From JAZRPG01 sp045649105 (GTDB lineage Bacteria; Bacillota; Clostridia; Oscillospirales; JAAYXM01): a stretch of DNA of 39,341 nucleotides. Location: the NCBI GenBank assembly GCA_045649105.1, contig JAZRPG010000040.1, positions 1 through 39,341 of the forward strand. Direction: 5' to 3'. Of this stretch, positions 7,725 to 15,123 are shown piece by piece; position 1 is the first letter of the stretch, and each line of letters starts with the position of its first letter. Under the pieces are notes generated by a model. The model did no database searches and was not told where the DNA came from. It saw only the letters and a list, made by a program, of their open reading frames with translations. A program made the position numbers and the translations under genes.

Positions 7725-8939
7725 CTAATCGTCGTCGCTTCGGATAAAGTCTATGCTGTTTTTAATCGTTGAGCCCTTTGAAATAGCCGATTTGCCGTAT
7801 TTCTCGCGTATCCTGTCAATGGTGAGCTCCATGCTCTCGCGCCGCTTTCTGTCCGAGGTGTCGGAAAAAAGGGAAAGCTGTTCGTCACATATATCTGAGG
7901 GAACGAGAGATGAGGCCGTAACCGTGAGCATGCGGACAGGCCGTTTTTGTGTAAAGGCATCTCTGTACAGCGCACGGCAGGCATCGGAAATTTCGCTTTC
8001 AAGAAATGTGGCGCGCATAAGCGTCCTTTGCCGTGAGATTGTCTTGAACGAACTGTCGCGCACTGTTAGTGAAACGGCGCGACATTTAAGCCCGTGCCTG
8101 CGCAGACGCGACGCGACATCATCGGAAAGCACGGAAATGCCTGTGTGTATATCGGAAATGTCGGTAAGGTCGTGACGGAAGGTGATTCCGCGGCCGACGG
8201 ATTTTGGCTTACTCTTTTCAAACGCAGACTTTACGGGTGAGTTATCAATTCCGTTTGCATAATCGTGAATGGTCTCGCCTATTTTCCCGAGTTTTGCGGA
8301 AAGTGCATTTCTGTCGCTTGCGGCAAGAACTCCGATTGTGTCTATTCCGAGCTTTTTTAATACCTCTGCCGTGTTTCGGCCTACAAAAAGCAGGTCGGAA
8401 ACGGGAAGCGGATATACGATTTCTTTGAAATTCTCGCGTGAAATAACGGTTGTTGCGTCAGACTTTTTGTAGTCACTGCCGAGCTTTGAAAAAACTTTAT
8501 TAAAAGAAACGCCGACAGAGATTGTAAGCGAGGTTTCTCTTTTTACGGTTTCGCGCAGCATGTCAGCGACCTGTGAAGGGGTGCCGAACAGGTGCATGGA
8601 ACCTGTTATGTCAAGCCATGACTCATCAATGCCGAACGGCTCGACAAGGTCCGTAAAACGCTTGTAGATATCATTTACAAGCTTTGAATACTTTGCATAT
8701 TCATCATGATGCGGAAGGACAAGGCGAAGCTCAGGGCATTTCCGCTTTGCCTGCCCGATTGTTTCGGCAGTCTTCACATCAAAGCCCTTTGCAAGCTGAT
8801 TCTTTGCAAGAATTATTCCGTGACGGTTTTCGGGGTTTCCGCAAACTGCCATCGGGACATTCCGAAGCTCAGGAGCGAGCACCTCTTCGACAGATGCATA
8901 AAATGCATTAAGGTCACAGTGCAGTATTGTTCGCTCCAT
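7725..8939 (-). CDS. dinB: DNA polymerase IV (DinB, Y-family)
   Basis: Error-prone translesion polymerase. It has 404 residues from the ATG at 8939; an upstream GTG in the same frame lies inside the AGGAGGTGG ribosome-binding site and is rejected. The catalytic palm has HCDLNAFYASVE (Asp9, with Tyr14 as probable steric gate) and GIDESWLDITG (Asp105, Glu106). A helix-hairpin-helix region surrounds LLFVGRNTAEVLKKLGI. QLSLF (354-358) fits the beta-clamp binding motif, though it is followed by 46 more residues. It starts 12 bases after the trpB2 stop with no promoter between, so it is probably co-transcribed with trpB2 and exposed to the same T-box control. No convincing terminator is visible after it. 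Confidence 0.93.
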   Translation of the reverse strand: MERTILHCDLNAFYASVEEVLAPELRNVPMAVCGNPENRHGIILAKNQLAKGFDVKTAETIGQAKRKCPELRLVLPHHDEYAKYSKLVNDIYKRFTDLVEPFGIDESWLDITGSMHLFGTPSQVADMLRETVKRETSLTISVGVSFNKVFSKLGSDYKKSDATTVISRENFKEIVYPLPVSDLLFVGRNTAEVLKKLGIDTIGVLAASDRNALSAKLGKIGETIHDYANGIDNSPVKSAFEKSKPKSVGRGITFRHDLTDISDIHTGISVLSDDVASRLRRHGLKCRAVSLTVRDSSFKTISRQRTLMRATFLESEISDACRALYRDAFTQKRPVRMLTVTASSLVPSDICDEQLSLFSDTSDRKRRESMELTIDRIREKYGKSAISKGSTIKNSIDFIRSDDD

Positions 8940-8951
8940 GCGCGCCACCTC

Positions 8952-10316
8952 CTAAATTTTCGGAAGAGAGTCAAATCCGCGCTGCAGGTCCTCATCGGTG
9001 GGGATATAATCCTGCATTGTGTTGTTATTATACGCAGAATATGCAGCTGTGTCAAAGAAGCCTGTTCCCGAGAGGCCAAAGAGAATAGTCTTTTCTTCGC
9101 CTGTTTTCTTGCACTCAAGCGCCTCATCTATCGCCGCGCGTATCGCGTGTGACGACTCGGGCGCAGGGAGCGTACCCTCTGTTTTGGCAAAGAGTGTTGC
9201 GGCCTCGAAAACACGTGTCTGTTCGTAGGCGCGCGCTTCCATATACCCGTCGTGATACAGCTTTGAAAGTATCGGAGACATACCGTGGAACCTGAGCCCG
9301 CCTGAATGATTCGGAGCGGGAATGAATCCGCTGCCGAGTGTGTACATGCGCATGAGCGGGGTTGTACGGCCCGTATCTCCGAAGTCATAAGCATATTTCC
9401 CTCGGGTGAAAGACGGGCAGGACGCAGGCTCTGCTGCGATGAAGTGAATGTTGTTTTTACCCTCTATTTTGTCTGACATGAAGGGGGAGATAAGACCGCC
9501 GAGGTTGCTTCCTCCGCCTGCACAGCCGATTATAATGTCGGGCTTAATGTCATATTTACGGCAGGCTATATAAGCCTCTTCTCCGATTATCGTCTGGTGG
9601 AGCATTACATGATTTAAGACGCTGCCGAGGACATAACGGCAATTTTCACGCTTTGAAGCAACCTCTATTGCCTCGGATATGGCGCAACCGAGCGAGCCTC
9701 CGGTTCCGGGGTGTTCGGAGAGAATCTTGCGGCCTACCGCTGTTGTCTCGGACGGAGAGGGGACTACATTTGCTCCGTAAGTCTCGATTACCGCGCGTCT
9801 GTGCGGCTTTTGCTCTGCGGAGACCTTTACCATGAACACGGTAAGGTCTATGCCGTAATATGTGCATGCCATGGCAAGAGCCGTGCCCCACTGGCCGGCA
9901 CCCGTCTCTGTTGTGAGCGCGGTGAGGCCCTGCTTCTTTGCGTAGTAGACCTGTGCCGCAGCGGAGTTTAACTTGTGTGAGCCGGAGGTGTTTGAGCCCT
10001 CAAATTTGTAGTATATTTTTGCCGGAGTATCAAGCTTTTTCTCAAGGCAATATGCTCGTACAAGCGGCGACGGACGGAACATTTTGTAAAAATCAAGAAC
10101 CTCTGTGGGTATATCGATGTATTTGTCCGTTGTGTTCAGCTCCTGCGCCACAAGGTCGTCGCAGAAGACTTTTTTAAGCTCCTCAGCCGTACAGGGCTTT
10201 CCTGTCGCAGGGTTAAGGAACGGGTCGGGAAGCTCCTTCATAAAGGCGCGGATATTATGCCATTTTTTCGGCATCTCATCTTCAGTAAGATAAATTTTGT
10301 ACGGTATCTGTGCCAT
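8952..10316 (-). CDS. trpB: Tryptophan synthase beta chain, TrpB2 type
   Basis: PLP enzyme that condenses indole with serine to form tryptophan. The 454 residues, with a long N-terminal extension before RPSPLVRA, place it in the TrpB2 subfamily rather than in the TrpA-paired TrpB1. The Schiff-base lysine is Lys115 in SGSHKLNSA. ETGAGQWGTAL, the CAGGGSNLGG phosphate loop and GLSGTGFFD are present. There is no trpA or other trp gene nearby, which suggests stand-alone use, for example indole salvage. Expression is predicted to depend on uncharged tRNA-Trp through the T-box at 10381-10673. The ATG is preceded by GAGGAAG. dinB follows 12 bases downstream. Confidence 0.93.
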   Translation of the reverse strand: MAQIPYKIYLTEDEMPKKWHNIRAFMKELPDPFLNPATGKPCTAEELKKVFCDDLVAQELNTTDKYIDIPTEVLDFYKMFRPSPLVRAYCLEKKLDTPAKIYYKFEGSNTSGSHKLNSAAAQVYYAKKQGLTALTTETGAGQWGTALAMACTYYGIDLTVFMVKVSAEQKPHRRAVIETYGANVVPSPSETTAVGRKILSEHPGTGGSLGCAISEAIEVASKRENCRYVLGSVLNHVMLHQTIIGEEAYIACRKYDIKPDIIIGCAGGGSNLGGLISPFMSDKIEGKNNIHFIAAEPASCPSFTRGKYAYDFGDTGRTTPLMRMYTLGSGFIPAPNHSGGLRFHGMSPILSKLYHDGYMEARAYEQTRVFEAATLFAKTEGTLPAPESSHAIRAAIDEALECKKTGEEKTILFGLSGTGFFDTAAYSAYNNNTMQDYIPTDEDLQRGFDSLPKI

Positions 10317-10380
10317 TTTAATATCTTCCTCTCGAAAAAAAATTATGCGCCGGGCGGGAATAAGAATATATTTTAAAATA

Positions 10381-10426
10381 AAAAAACCTTAGATGTAGGA
10401 CAGCAAAAATCACTGTACATCTAAGG
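10381..10426 (-). terminator. T-box conditional terminator hairpin
   Basis: Eleven-base arms CCTTAGATGTA/TACATCTAAGG (10387-10397 and 10416-10426 on the plus strand) are followed on the minus strand by seven or more T. This is the attenuator of the T-box leader. Confidence 0.9.
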
Positions 10427-10673
10427 GACAAAGGATAAATCCTCTGCGGTACCACCCAAATTGTGCATTCACACCGCTTTTTCGCGTACGCATTATACGC
10501 GCTCTGTTTATAACGGGCGAGCTCCCGTCGGCCTATACTGACGCATTTGCGCTTTGAGGCCGCCCTCACAGGTCCATTCACAAAATCCGCACTATGCCGC
10601 GCTCACACCGTCCGCAGCTCGCTTTGAAAGGCAAGGTTAAGCTACTACTCCTGCTCACAGGTTTTGCTTATTT
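10381..10673 (-). promoter_or_regulatory. T-box riboswitch, tryptophan-specific (UGG specifier)
   Basis: The leader begins with GAGCAGGAGTAGTA, has the stem I pattern GAGCTGCGGACGGTGTGAGC, and contains GAATGGACC, in which TGG (10574-10576) sits at the specifier position. The canonical T-box GGGTGGTACCGCAG lies at 10444-10457 and pairs with uncharged tRNA NCCA to form the antiterminator. A terminator hairpin follows. Known T-box logic means uncharged tRNA-Trp allows read-through into trpB2. The specifier assignment comes from pattern position, not from a computed fold. Confidence 0.9.
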
Positions 10674-10679
10674 GATATT

Positions 10680-10708
10680 AGTATATGCCTGAACTTGAAA
10701 AATGTCAA
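10680..10708 (-). promoter_or_regulatory. sigma-A promoter of the T-box-trpB2-dinB unit
   Basis: On the minus strand TTGACA (10703-10708), a 17-base spacer and TATACT (10680-10685) lie just before the T-box leader. Confidence 0.85.
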
Positions 10709-10737
10709 GTAAATACTGAAATATATTGACAGAAAGT

Positions 10738-10775
10738 AAAAAAACGGCTGTCCGATTATACTTCGGACAACCGTT
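10738..10775 (-). terminator. Terminator after the Asn/Gln-rich microprotein
   Basis: Thirteen-base arms (10743-10755 and 10763-10775; AACGGYTGTCCGA type, one G-U pair on the minus strand) are followed by seven T on the minus strand. It begins 12 bases after the small gene's stop, which supports that gene as a real transcription unit. Confidence 0.85.
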
Positions 10776-10786
10776 TTGCGAAGGCT

Positions 10787-10933
10787 TTAGAAATTTTCTT
10801 CGCGATTGTTGTTCTTGTTCTGCTGATTGTTCTGGTTGTTCTGATTCTGCTGATTGTTCTGGTTGTTTTTGTTCTGCTGATTGTTCTGGTTGTTCTGATT
10901 CTGCTGATTGTTCTGGTTGTTCTCTCTTGCCAT
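10787..10933 (-). CDS. 48-residue Asn/Gln-rich repeat microprotein
   Basis: A small protein of unrecognised function: MARE, then four perfect 9-residue repeats NNQNNQQN[Q/K] alternating Q and K at the last position, then NNNREENF. The ATG lies 7 bases after GAGGTGA, and a terminator follows the stop, so it looks like a real gene. Longer frames across the same bases on both strands are by-products of the repeat. It has no cysteine, no hydrophobic segment and no signal peptide, and should be fully disordered. It lies directly downstream of the cwlJ-gerQ spore pair, behind a hairpin, and its upstream region carries a sigma-G-like promoter. A spore-associated role is therefore a reasonable inference, but it is not proved. 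Confidence 0.7.
   Translation of the reverse strand: MARENNQNNQQNQNNQNNQQNKNNQNNQQNQNNQNNQQNKNNNREENF
10814..10921 (-). repeat. Four 27-base tandem repeats inside the microprotein gene
   Basis: Four in-frame 27-base units encode NNQNNQQNQ or NNQNNQQNK. The alternating last codon gives a 54-base higher-order period. There are no spacers, so this is a coding tandem repeat and not a CRISPR array. Unit number may vary between strains. Confidence 0.9.
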
Positions 10934-10992
10934 TTGTAAATTCACCTCGCAAAAAAATGTATCAACACTGCAAAGTAGTGCCGATGTATTTG

Positions 10993-11023
10993 TATTTTGC
11001 ACATATAAGTCTTTTTTTATTCA
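10993..11023 (-). promoter_or_regulatory. Possible sigma-G promoter of the microprotein gene
   Basis: On the minus strand TGAATA (11018-11023), an 18-base spacer and CAAAATA (10993-10999) resemble the forespore sigma-G pattern (GNATR, 17-18 bases, CATNNTA), with one mismatch in the -10 box. It lies about 60 bases before the ATG. The region is AT-rich, so a chance match is possible. Confidence 0.4.
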
Positions 11024-11066
11024 TTTTTTAAAAAATAAAACAAGTAAAATTTAAAAAATGCGATAT

Positions 11067-11101
11067 AAAGAAAACTGCCGGCGAAGCCGGCAGTTTTCTT
11101 T
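11067..11101 (-). terminator. Hairpin terminator after gerQ
   Basis: Perfect 16-base arms with GCCGGC next to a GAA loop (11067-11082 and 11086-11101). The 3' arm on the minus strand ends in a broken T run. It lies just after the gerQ stop. Confidence 0.75.
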
Positions 11102-11109
11102 ATATGCCA

Positions 11110-11442
11110 TTACGGGCGTCTTGCGTTTCTGTTGCGTGCGGGGACTTCGGTGGAGTTGTAGATAGTAATGAATTTTAAGGCGTACAGGTCACATACAATA
11201 TATCTGTCAAGCTCAGGCTGATACAGAACGATGAAATTCACGCCGACGCTGTTAAGTATGCCGTCCCGTGTCTCTAAAAGCTGTGTACCGATGAGAAAAT
11301 CGCAGACTACATAGTAGCCTATGGAGCTTTGCAGTTCCTCGGCGAGCATCATGGTCTGGCTTTCATTGGTTATCGTATTCCCGCCGAATTCATTTCTGGG
11401 TATCGACTGTTCAAAGCGTATGTTGCCGTTTGGTATGTCCAT
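11110..11442 (-). CDS. gerQ: GerQ-like spore coat/germination protein
   Basis: A 110-residue protein whose C-terminal half (YYVVCDFLIGTQLLETRDG, then VNFIVLYQPELDRYIVCDLYALKFITIYN split across its length) follows the GerQ/YwdL pattern. In known spore formers GerQ is a coat protein needed to place the cortex hydrolase CwlJ. The start is the ATG after AAAGGGAGTG; an upstream extension in the same frame overlaps cwlJ and is rejected. It lies 14 bases after a CwlJ-like hydrolase gene, reproducing the known cwlJ-gerQ arrangement, which supports the call more than the modest similarity alone. The C-terminus is basic and Asn/Arg-rich. Confidence 0.75.
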   Translation of the reverse strand: MDIPNGNIRFEQSIPRNEFGGNTITNESQTMMLAEELQSSIGYYVVCDFLIGTQLLETRDGILNSVGVNFIVLYQPELDRYIVCDLYALKFITIYNSTEVPARNRNARRP

Positions 11443-11456
11443 AAAAACACTCCCTT

Positions 11457-11897
11457 TTAAGTTTCGGAATAAGCTTCTGTCGGGTTGTAAAAGCAGTGGT
11501 CGCCTACTCTGACAGTATAGGTTCCTACATTGCTCGGGAATTGAGGTCGGCATTCGGGCGAAAACGGGTTAAAAAACCATAACGCCTGACCGAGCGGAGG
11601 AAGCCTGTTTCCTGCAATCGCCCAATCAGCTATGTCATAATGTATCTGCTCAGGGTTCATGTTAAAAATGTTCTGGGGGTTGTATACGCCGTTTTCATAG
11701 TCAGTTGCACACTCGAACTGACCCGGCTGGAATATTATGTTGCGGATATTCTGCTGTCCGACACGCGCATATTCTCCGTCGGGTGCGTATACGCGGTTCA
11801 TAATGACGCTTGCTACAGCCGCCATTCCGTTATCCCCCTCTCCGCCGGCTTCGCATTTTATCAGTCTTGCGAGAAGTTCTCTGTCAGAAAAAGGCAT
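11457..11897 (-). CDS. cwlJ: Spore cortex-lytic cell wall hydrolase, CwlJ/SleB family
   Basis: A 146-residue, single-domain Hydrolase_2 protein, without signal peptide or peptidoglycan-binding domain, as expected for CwlJ. The catalytic glutamate is probably Glu16 in IKCEAGGEG, followed by GMAAVASVIMNRV, QFECA and the C-terminal HCFYNP motif. The enzyme would cleave muramic-delta-lactam cortex peptidoglycan at germination. Two ATGs lie 6 bases apart; the second is 8 bases from AAAGGAG and is preferred. The gene pairs with gerQ downstream. A CATATACT sequence at 11920-11927 resembles a sigma-E -10 box, but I see no matching -35. Confidence 0.85.
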   Translation of the reverse strand: MPFSDRELLARLIKCEAGGEGDNGMAAVASVIMNRVYAPDGEYARVGQQNIRNIIFQPGQFECATDYENGVYNPQNIFNMNPEQIHYDIADWAIAGNRLPPLGQALWFFNPFSPECRPQFPSNVGTYTVRVGDHCFYNPTEAYSET

Positions 11898-11962
11898 ATG
11901 CATCGCTCCTTTACAATTAAGTATATGGAGAAATAGCGCCGACCGTTCACTACTGCAAGTAC

Positions 11963-11992
11963 AAAAAACGCGGCCTGCAGAAGCAAACCGCG
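11963..11992 (-). terminator. Terminator of the pfp gene
   Basis: Ten-base arms (11969-11978 and 11983-11992, with two G-U pairs on the minus strand) are followed by six T. It separates pfp from the spore gene pair. Confidence 0.85.
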
Positions 11993-12010
11993 CCGATGTT
12001 TGATATAAAA

Positions 12011-13255
12011 TTACTTTGCGAGGATTTTTTTAAGCCTTGCAAAACGCGGAAGTCCGTCCTCTTTCTGAAGCTCAGTCTCCCCGGTGATGAGAGGAAGGGC
12101 GTAGTCTATGAATGCCCGGGTTAAACCGTTGCCGTCCCTGTTTATCCACTCGCGCGGAACCGTCTTCTCCGTGTTTGCAACTATGTCGAGCGGGAAGAGC
12201 TTTATATTGCACCTATATCCGCCGTCGCGTGTGCATTCAAAGCCGACCATCTTGTCTGTAGCGCCGTTGATTGCATTCTCGACAGCGGCAGCGCCTGAGT
12301 TGTATGACTCGTCGCAGTCGGTTTTTGAGGCGCAGTGTGCGGCACAGCGCAGGAGAAGCGAAAATTCAATTCCGCGGATCTTTGCACCTGTCTTTTCCTT
12401 GACAATCGCGGCGAGGGCGGAGGCGAGCCCGCCCATCTTTGAATGGCCGGATGTATCCGTCTGCTGTGCGGGTGCGCTGCCGTACTCAGAGATATATTTG
12501 CCGTTTTTGTCCTTGATTCCTTCGGAAACGGCGACGATGACATTGCCGTTTTCCTTGTATTTGCGTGACACATCAGTAAGGAATTTGTCCATATCAAAGT
12601 CGACTTCAGGGAGATATATAAGGTCAGGTCCGCAGCCTTTTGCGGAAGCGAGGGCAGCTGCGGCGGCAAGCCAGCCTGCATTGCGTCCCATTATTTCAAG
12701 CATTGTAATCATTTCGGTATCGTATGCTCGTGCGTCATGATAAATCTCCATGCACGAGGTTGCAATATATTTCGCGGCACTGCCGTATCCCGGGCAATGG
12801 TCCGTTCCGAAAAGGTCGTTGTATACTGCATTCGGGATTCCCATTATGCGGCATTCATAGCCGACCTTCTGCATGTATTTGGAAATTTTGCTGCATGTAT
12901 CCATTGAGTCATTACCGCCGTTGTAAAAGAAGTAACGCACGCTGTACTTTTTAAATATTTCAAGGATTCTTTTGTAATCCGTATCATCCACATCAGGGTC
13001 TTTGATTTTATAACGGCATGAGCCGAGGGCAGAGGATGGAGTATAGCGAAGAAGGTCGAGCTCTTTTTCGTCTTCAAGTCCAATGTCATAGAGCGTGCCG
13101 TCAAGAATGCCCTTTATGCCGTTTGCGGCGCCGAGAACACGTGTGATGCAGTCAGACTTGAGAGCTGTCTGTATCGCACCGAGCGCACTCGCGTTGATAA
13201 CGTTTCCGGGTCCGCCGGACTGGCCGATTATGCAAGCTCCTTTGAGTTTTTCCAT
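12011..13255 (-). CDS. pfp: PPi-type 6-phosphofructokinase homologue with altered catalytic loop
   Basis: By overall sequence this is a pyrophosphate-type phosphofructokinase of 414 residues. It has IGQSGGPGNVINAS at the N-terminus, GGNDS (113-117, Asp at the position that favours PPi over ATP), MGRNAGW (189-195) and LQRCAAH-like LLRCAAH. However, the catalytic motif normally PKTIDND reads PNAVYND (141-147). The lysine that contacts PPi is Asn142 and the aspartate that activates the fructose-6-phosphate hydroxyl is Tyr145. The following DLFGTDHCPGYGSAAKY is intact, so this is not a frameshift. It could be an inactive or repurposed paralogue. It is transcribed alone, divergent from yebC, behind CGGAGGT. 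Confidence 0.85.
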   Translation of the reverse strand: MEKLKGACIIGQSGGPGNVINASALGAIQTALKSDCITRVLGAANGIKGILDGTLYDIGLEDEKELDLLRYTPSSALGSCRYKIKDPDVDDTDYKRILEIFKKYSVRYFFYNGGNDSMDTCSKISKYMQKVGYECRIMGIPNAVYNDLFGTDHCPGYGSAAKYIATSCMEIYHDARAYDTEMITMLEIMGRNAGWLAAAAALASAKGCGPDLIYLPEVDFDMDKFLTDVSRKYKENGNVIVAVSEGIKDKNGKYISEYGSAPAQQTDTSGHSKMGGLASALAAIVKEKTGAKIRGIEFSLLLRCAAHCASKTDCDESYNSGAAAVENAINGATDKMVGFECTRDGGYRCNIKLFPLDIVANTEKTVPREWINRDGNGLTRAFIDYALPLITGETELQKEDGLPRFARLKKILAK

Positions 13256-13353
13256 TTGGAATCTACCTCCGATATTTTTTCTGTCAATATGAAATATACC
13301 ACAAAATGCAAATATTATTTATAATATAAAAAGCGGTTTTATTTTGCTGTGTC

Positions 13354-13382
13354 TTGAAAAAAAGAGTGGTATGTAGTATAAT
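13354..13382 (+). promoter_or_regulatory. sigma-A promoter of yebC-degV
   Basis: TTGAAA (13354-13359), a 17-base spacer and a perfect TATAAT (13377-13382) lie about 40 bases before the yebC ATG. Confidence 0.8.
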
Positions 13383-13420
13383 TACAAATATATATTTAAT
13401 TCTGGGAATGAGGAGATATA

Positions 13421-14143
13421 ATGTCAGGACACTCCAAGTGGAAGAACATACTTCATAAGAAAGAAAAAACAGATGCACAGCGCGCGAAGATTTTTACGAA
13501 GATTGGCCGCGAAATAGCTGTGGCAGTCCGTGAGGGAGGGGCAGACCCTGCCGCAAACTCAAAGCTTCGTGATTGTATTGCAAAGGCTAAGGCAAACAAT
13601 GTGCCCAACGATAATGTAAAGAGAATTATAGAACGTGCGTCCGGCGCTGACGGCGCAAACTATGAGACTATTGTGTACGAAGGCTATGGCCCGTGCGGAG
13701 TTGCGGTAATAGTTGAGACGATGACGGATAACCGTAACCGTACCGCATCGGAGGTGCGTCACTATTTTGACAAGTTCGGCGGAAATCTCGGTGCTACGGG
13801 CTGTGTCGGTTGGCAGTTTGACAGAAAAGGCGTCATAGTTATTGAACGAGGTGACCTTGACGAGGACGAGGTCATGATGGCGTGCATTGATGCGGGCGCA
13901 GATGATGTCGTTACGGAGGACGAAATTTTTGAGGTGTACTGTGCTCCGGAGGGAGTTTCGGACATAAGCGAGGCTCTTTCGGGCGCGGGATACACAATCC
14001 TTTCTGCAGAGGCGGCACTTGTGCCTCAGAATTACACTAAGATAGCTTCTGAGGATGATGCAAAAAATATGCAGAAGCTTCTTGATATGCTTGAGGATAA
14101 CGATGATGTGCAGAATGTATGGCACAACTGGGATGATGAATAA
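13421..14143 (+). CDS. yebC: YebC/PmpR family protein
   Basis: A 240-residue, full-length YebC-family protein. It begins with the diagnostic SGHSKWKNILHKKEKTDAQRAKIFTKI pattern (only part quoted at its start) and contains AKANNVPNDNVKRIIERA, YEGYGPCGVAVIVE and TDNRNRTASEVRHYF. Family members have been described as DNA-binding regulators and, more recently, as translation factors that relieve ribosome stalling on proline-rich stretches. Which applies here cannot be read from sequence. It is cytosolic. GAGGAG lies 7 bases before ATG. It is first in an operon with degV, 24 bases downstream. Confidence 0.94.
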   Translation: MSGHSKWKNILHKKEKTDAQRAKIFTKIGREIAVAVREGGADPAANSKLRDCIAKAKANNVPNDNVKRIIERASGADGANYETIVYEGYGPCGVAVIVETMTDNRNRTASEVRHYFDKFGGNLGATGCVGWQFDRKGVIVIERGDLDEDEVMMACIDAGADDVVTEDEIFEVYCAPEGVSDISEALSGAGYTILSAEAALVPQNYTKIASEDDAKNMQKLLDMLEDNDDVQNVWHNWDDE

Positions 14144-14167
14144 GCTTTTTTTGGGAGGGGAAAGAAC

Positions 14168-15025
14168 TTGTCCGGTAAAAAAATAATTCTCAGCGCAGAC
14201 AGTACCTGTGATATAGGCGATGTGCTGAAAGAAAGATATTCTGTCAATCAGATTCACTACAAGGTCACACTTGATGAAAAGACATATACCGACAGCGTGG
14301 ACATAACGCCTGATGATTTATATGATGCGTTCCGCAGGGACGGGACGCTGCCGAAGACATCAGCCATAAATACGGCAGAATATATTGACTACTTCAAAAA
14401 ATGGACAGATGAAGGGTATGAGGTAATACATATTACGCTCAGCTCGGCGATAACCGCAGGGTATCAGGCATGTAAGCTTGCGGCAGAGGAGCTTCCCGGC
14501 GTCTATCCTATAGATTCAAGAAATATTTCCACAGCGGTGGCGCTTCTTGTAATTGAAGCCGGTGAGCGCATAAAGAAGGGCATGAGCGCAGAGAAGATAG
14601 TTGAGGAGGTAAGTGCTCTTCGCGATAAAAGCCACTGCAGCTTTGTTCTTGAAACGCTTGATTTTATGCGTGCGGGCGGGCGCTGCTCTGATGTAGCGGC
14701 CTTTGCGGCGACGCTTTTGAATCTTAAGCCGTGCATCGAGGTAAATAACGAGACGGGCAAAATGTACGTTTCGAAAAAATATCGCGGAAGCATGGATAAG
14801 GTCCTTCTGCAATATACAAAGGACAGACTTGAAAAGTATCAGAATATAAAGCGTGACCGGGTGTTTATAACGCATTCCGGTGTACCGGAGGAGCGTATAG
14901 AGCTTGTTAAAAAGTGTGTCGAGGAGAGCGGCATGTTTGACGAAATATATGTCACACGCGCAAGCTGCACGATTTCTACACATTGCGGACCGGGAACACT
15001 CGGCGTGTTGTTTATGACGGAATAA
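14168..15025 (+). CDS. DegV family fatty-acid-binding protein (FakB-like)
   Basis: A 285-residue DegV-fold protein that binds one fatty acid and presents its carboxylate to FakA. It shows ADSTCDI at the N-terminus, LPKTSAINTAEY (the TS fatty-acid head-group motif), an ITLSSAITAGYQ segment in place of the usual SSGLSGTYQ, MRAGGRCSDVAA, and the C-terminal THCGPGTLGV. It starts at TTG (14168) behind GGGAGGGG. It is co-transcribed with yebC and ends at a strong terminator. The fakA at 2220-3863 could be its kinase partner; clostridial genomes usually carry several DegV proteins, so this pairing is an inference. Confidence 0.9.
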   Translation: MSGKKIILSADSTCDIGDVLKERYSVNQIHYKVTLDEKTYTDSVDITPDDLYDAFRRDGTLPKTSAINTAEYIDYFKKWTDEGYEVIHITLSSAITAGYQACKLAAEELPGVYPIDSRNISTAVALLVIEAGERIKKGMSAEKIVEEVSALRDKSHCSFVLETLDFMRAGGRCSDVAAFAATLLNLKPCIEVNNETGKMYVSKKYRGSMDKVLLQYTKDRLEKYQNIKRDRVFITHSGVPEERIELVKKCVEESGMFDEIYVTRASCTISTHCGPGTLGVLFMTE

Positions 15026-15043
15026 AATTGTTTTAATACTGCA

Positions 15044-15078
15044 AAAAGGGTGAAATGATTAATTCATTTCACCCTTTT
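15044..15078. terminator. Bidirectional terminator between degV and yhaO
   Basis: Perfect 15-base arms AAAAGGGTGAAATGA and complement (15044-15058 and 15064-15078), with A and T runs built into the arms, lie between convergent genes. Confidence 0.85.
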
Positions 15079-15123
15079 AAAATGTGCATTTATAATGCGG
15101 CGTTGCAGCCAAAGGCTTTTATT

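Noticed and set aside
8940..8948. GTG start of dinB nine bases upstream
   Set aside because: It lies inside the AGGAGGTGG ribosome-binding site that serves the ATG at 8939.
10814..10921. CRISPR-like array of 27-base repeats
   Set aside because: The units are contiguous without spacers and are in-frame coding.
10668..11031. Cys/Ser-rich and Glu/Pro/Gln-rich repeat proteins in other frames of the repeat
   Set aside because: They arise because a 27-base repeat is open in several frames. Only the Asn/Gln frame has a good ribosome-binding site and a matching terminator.
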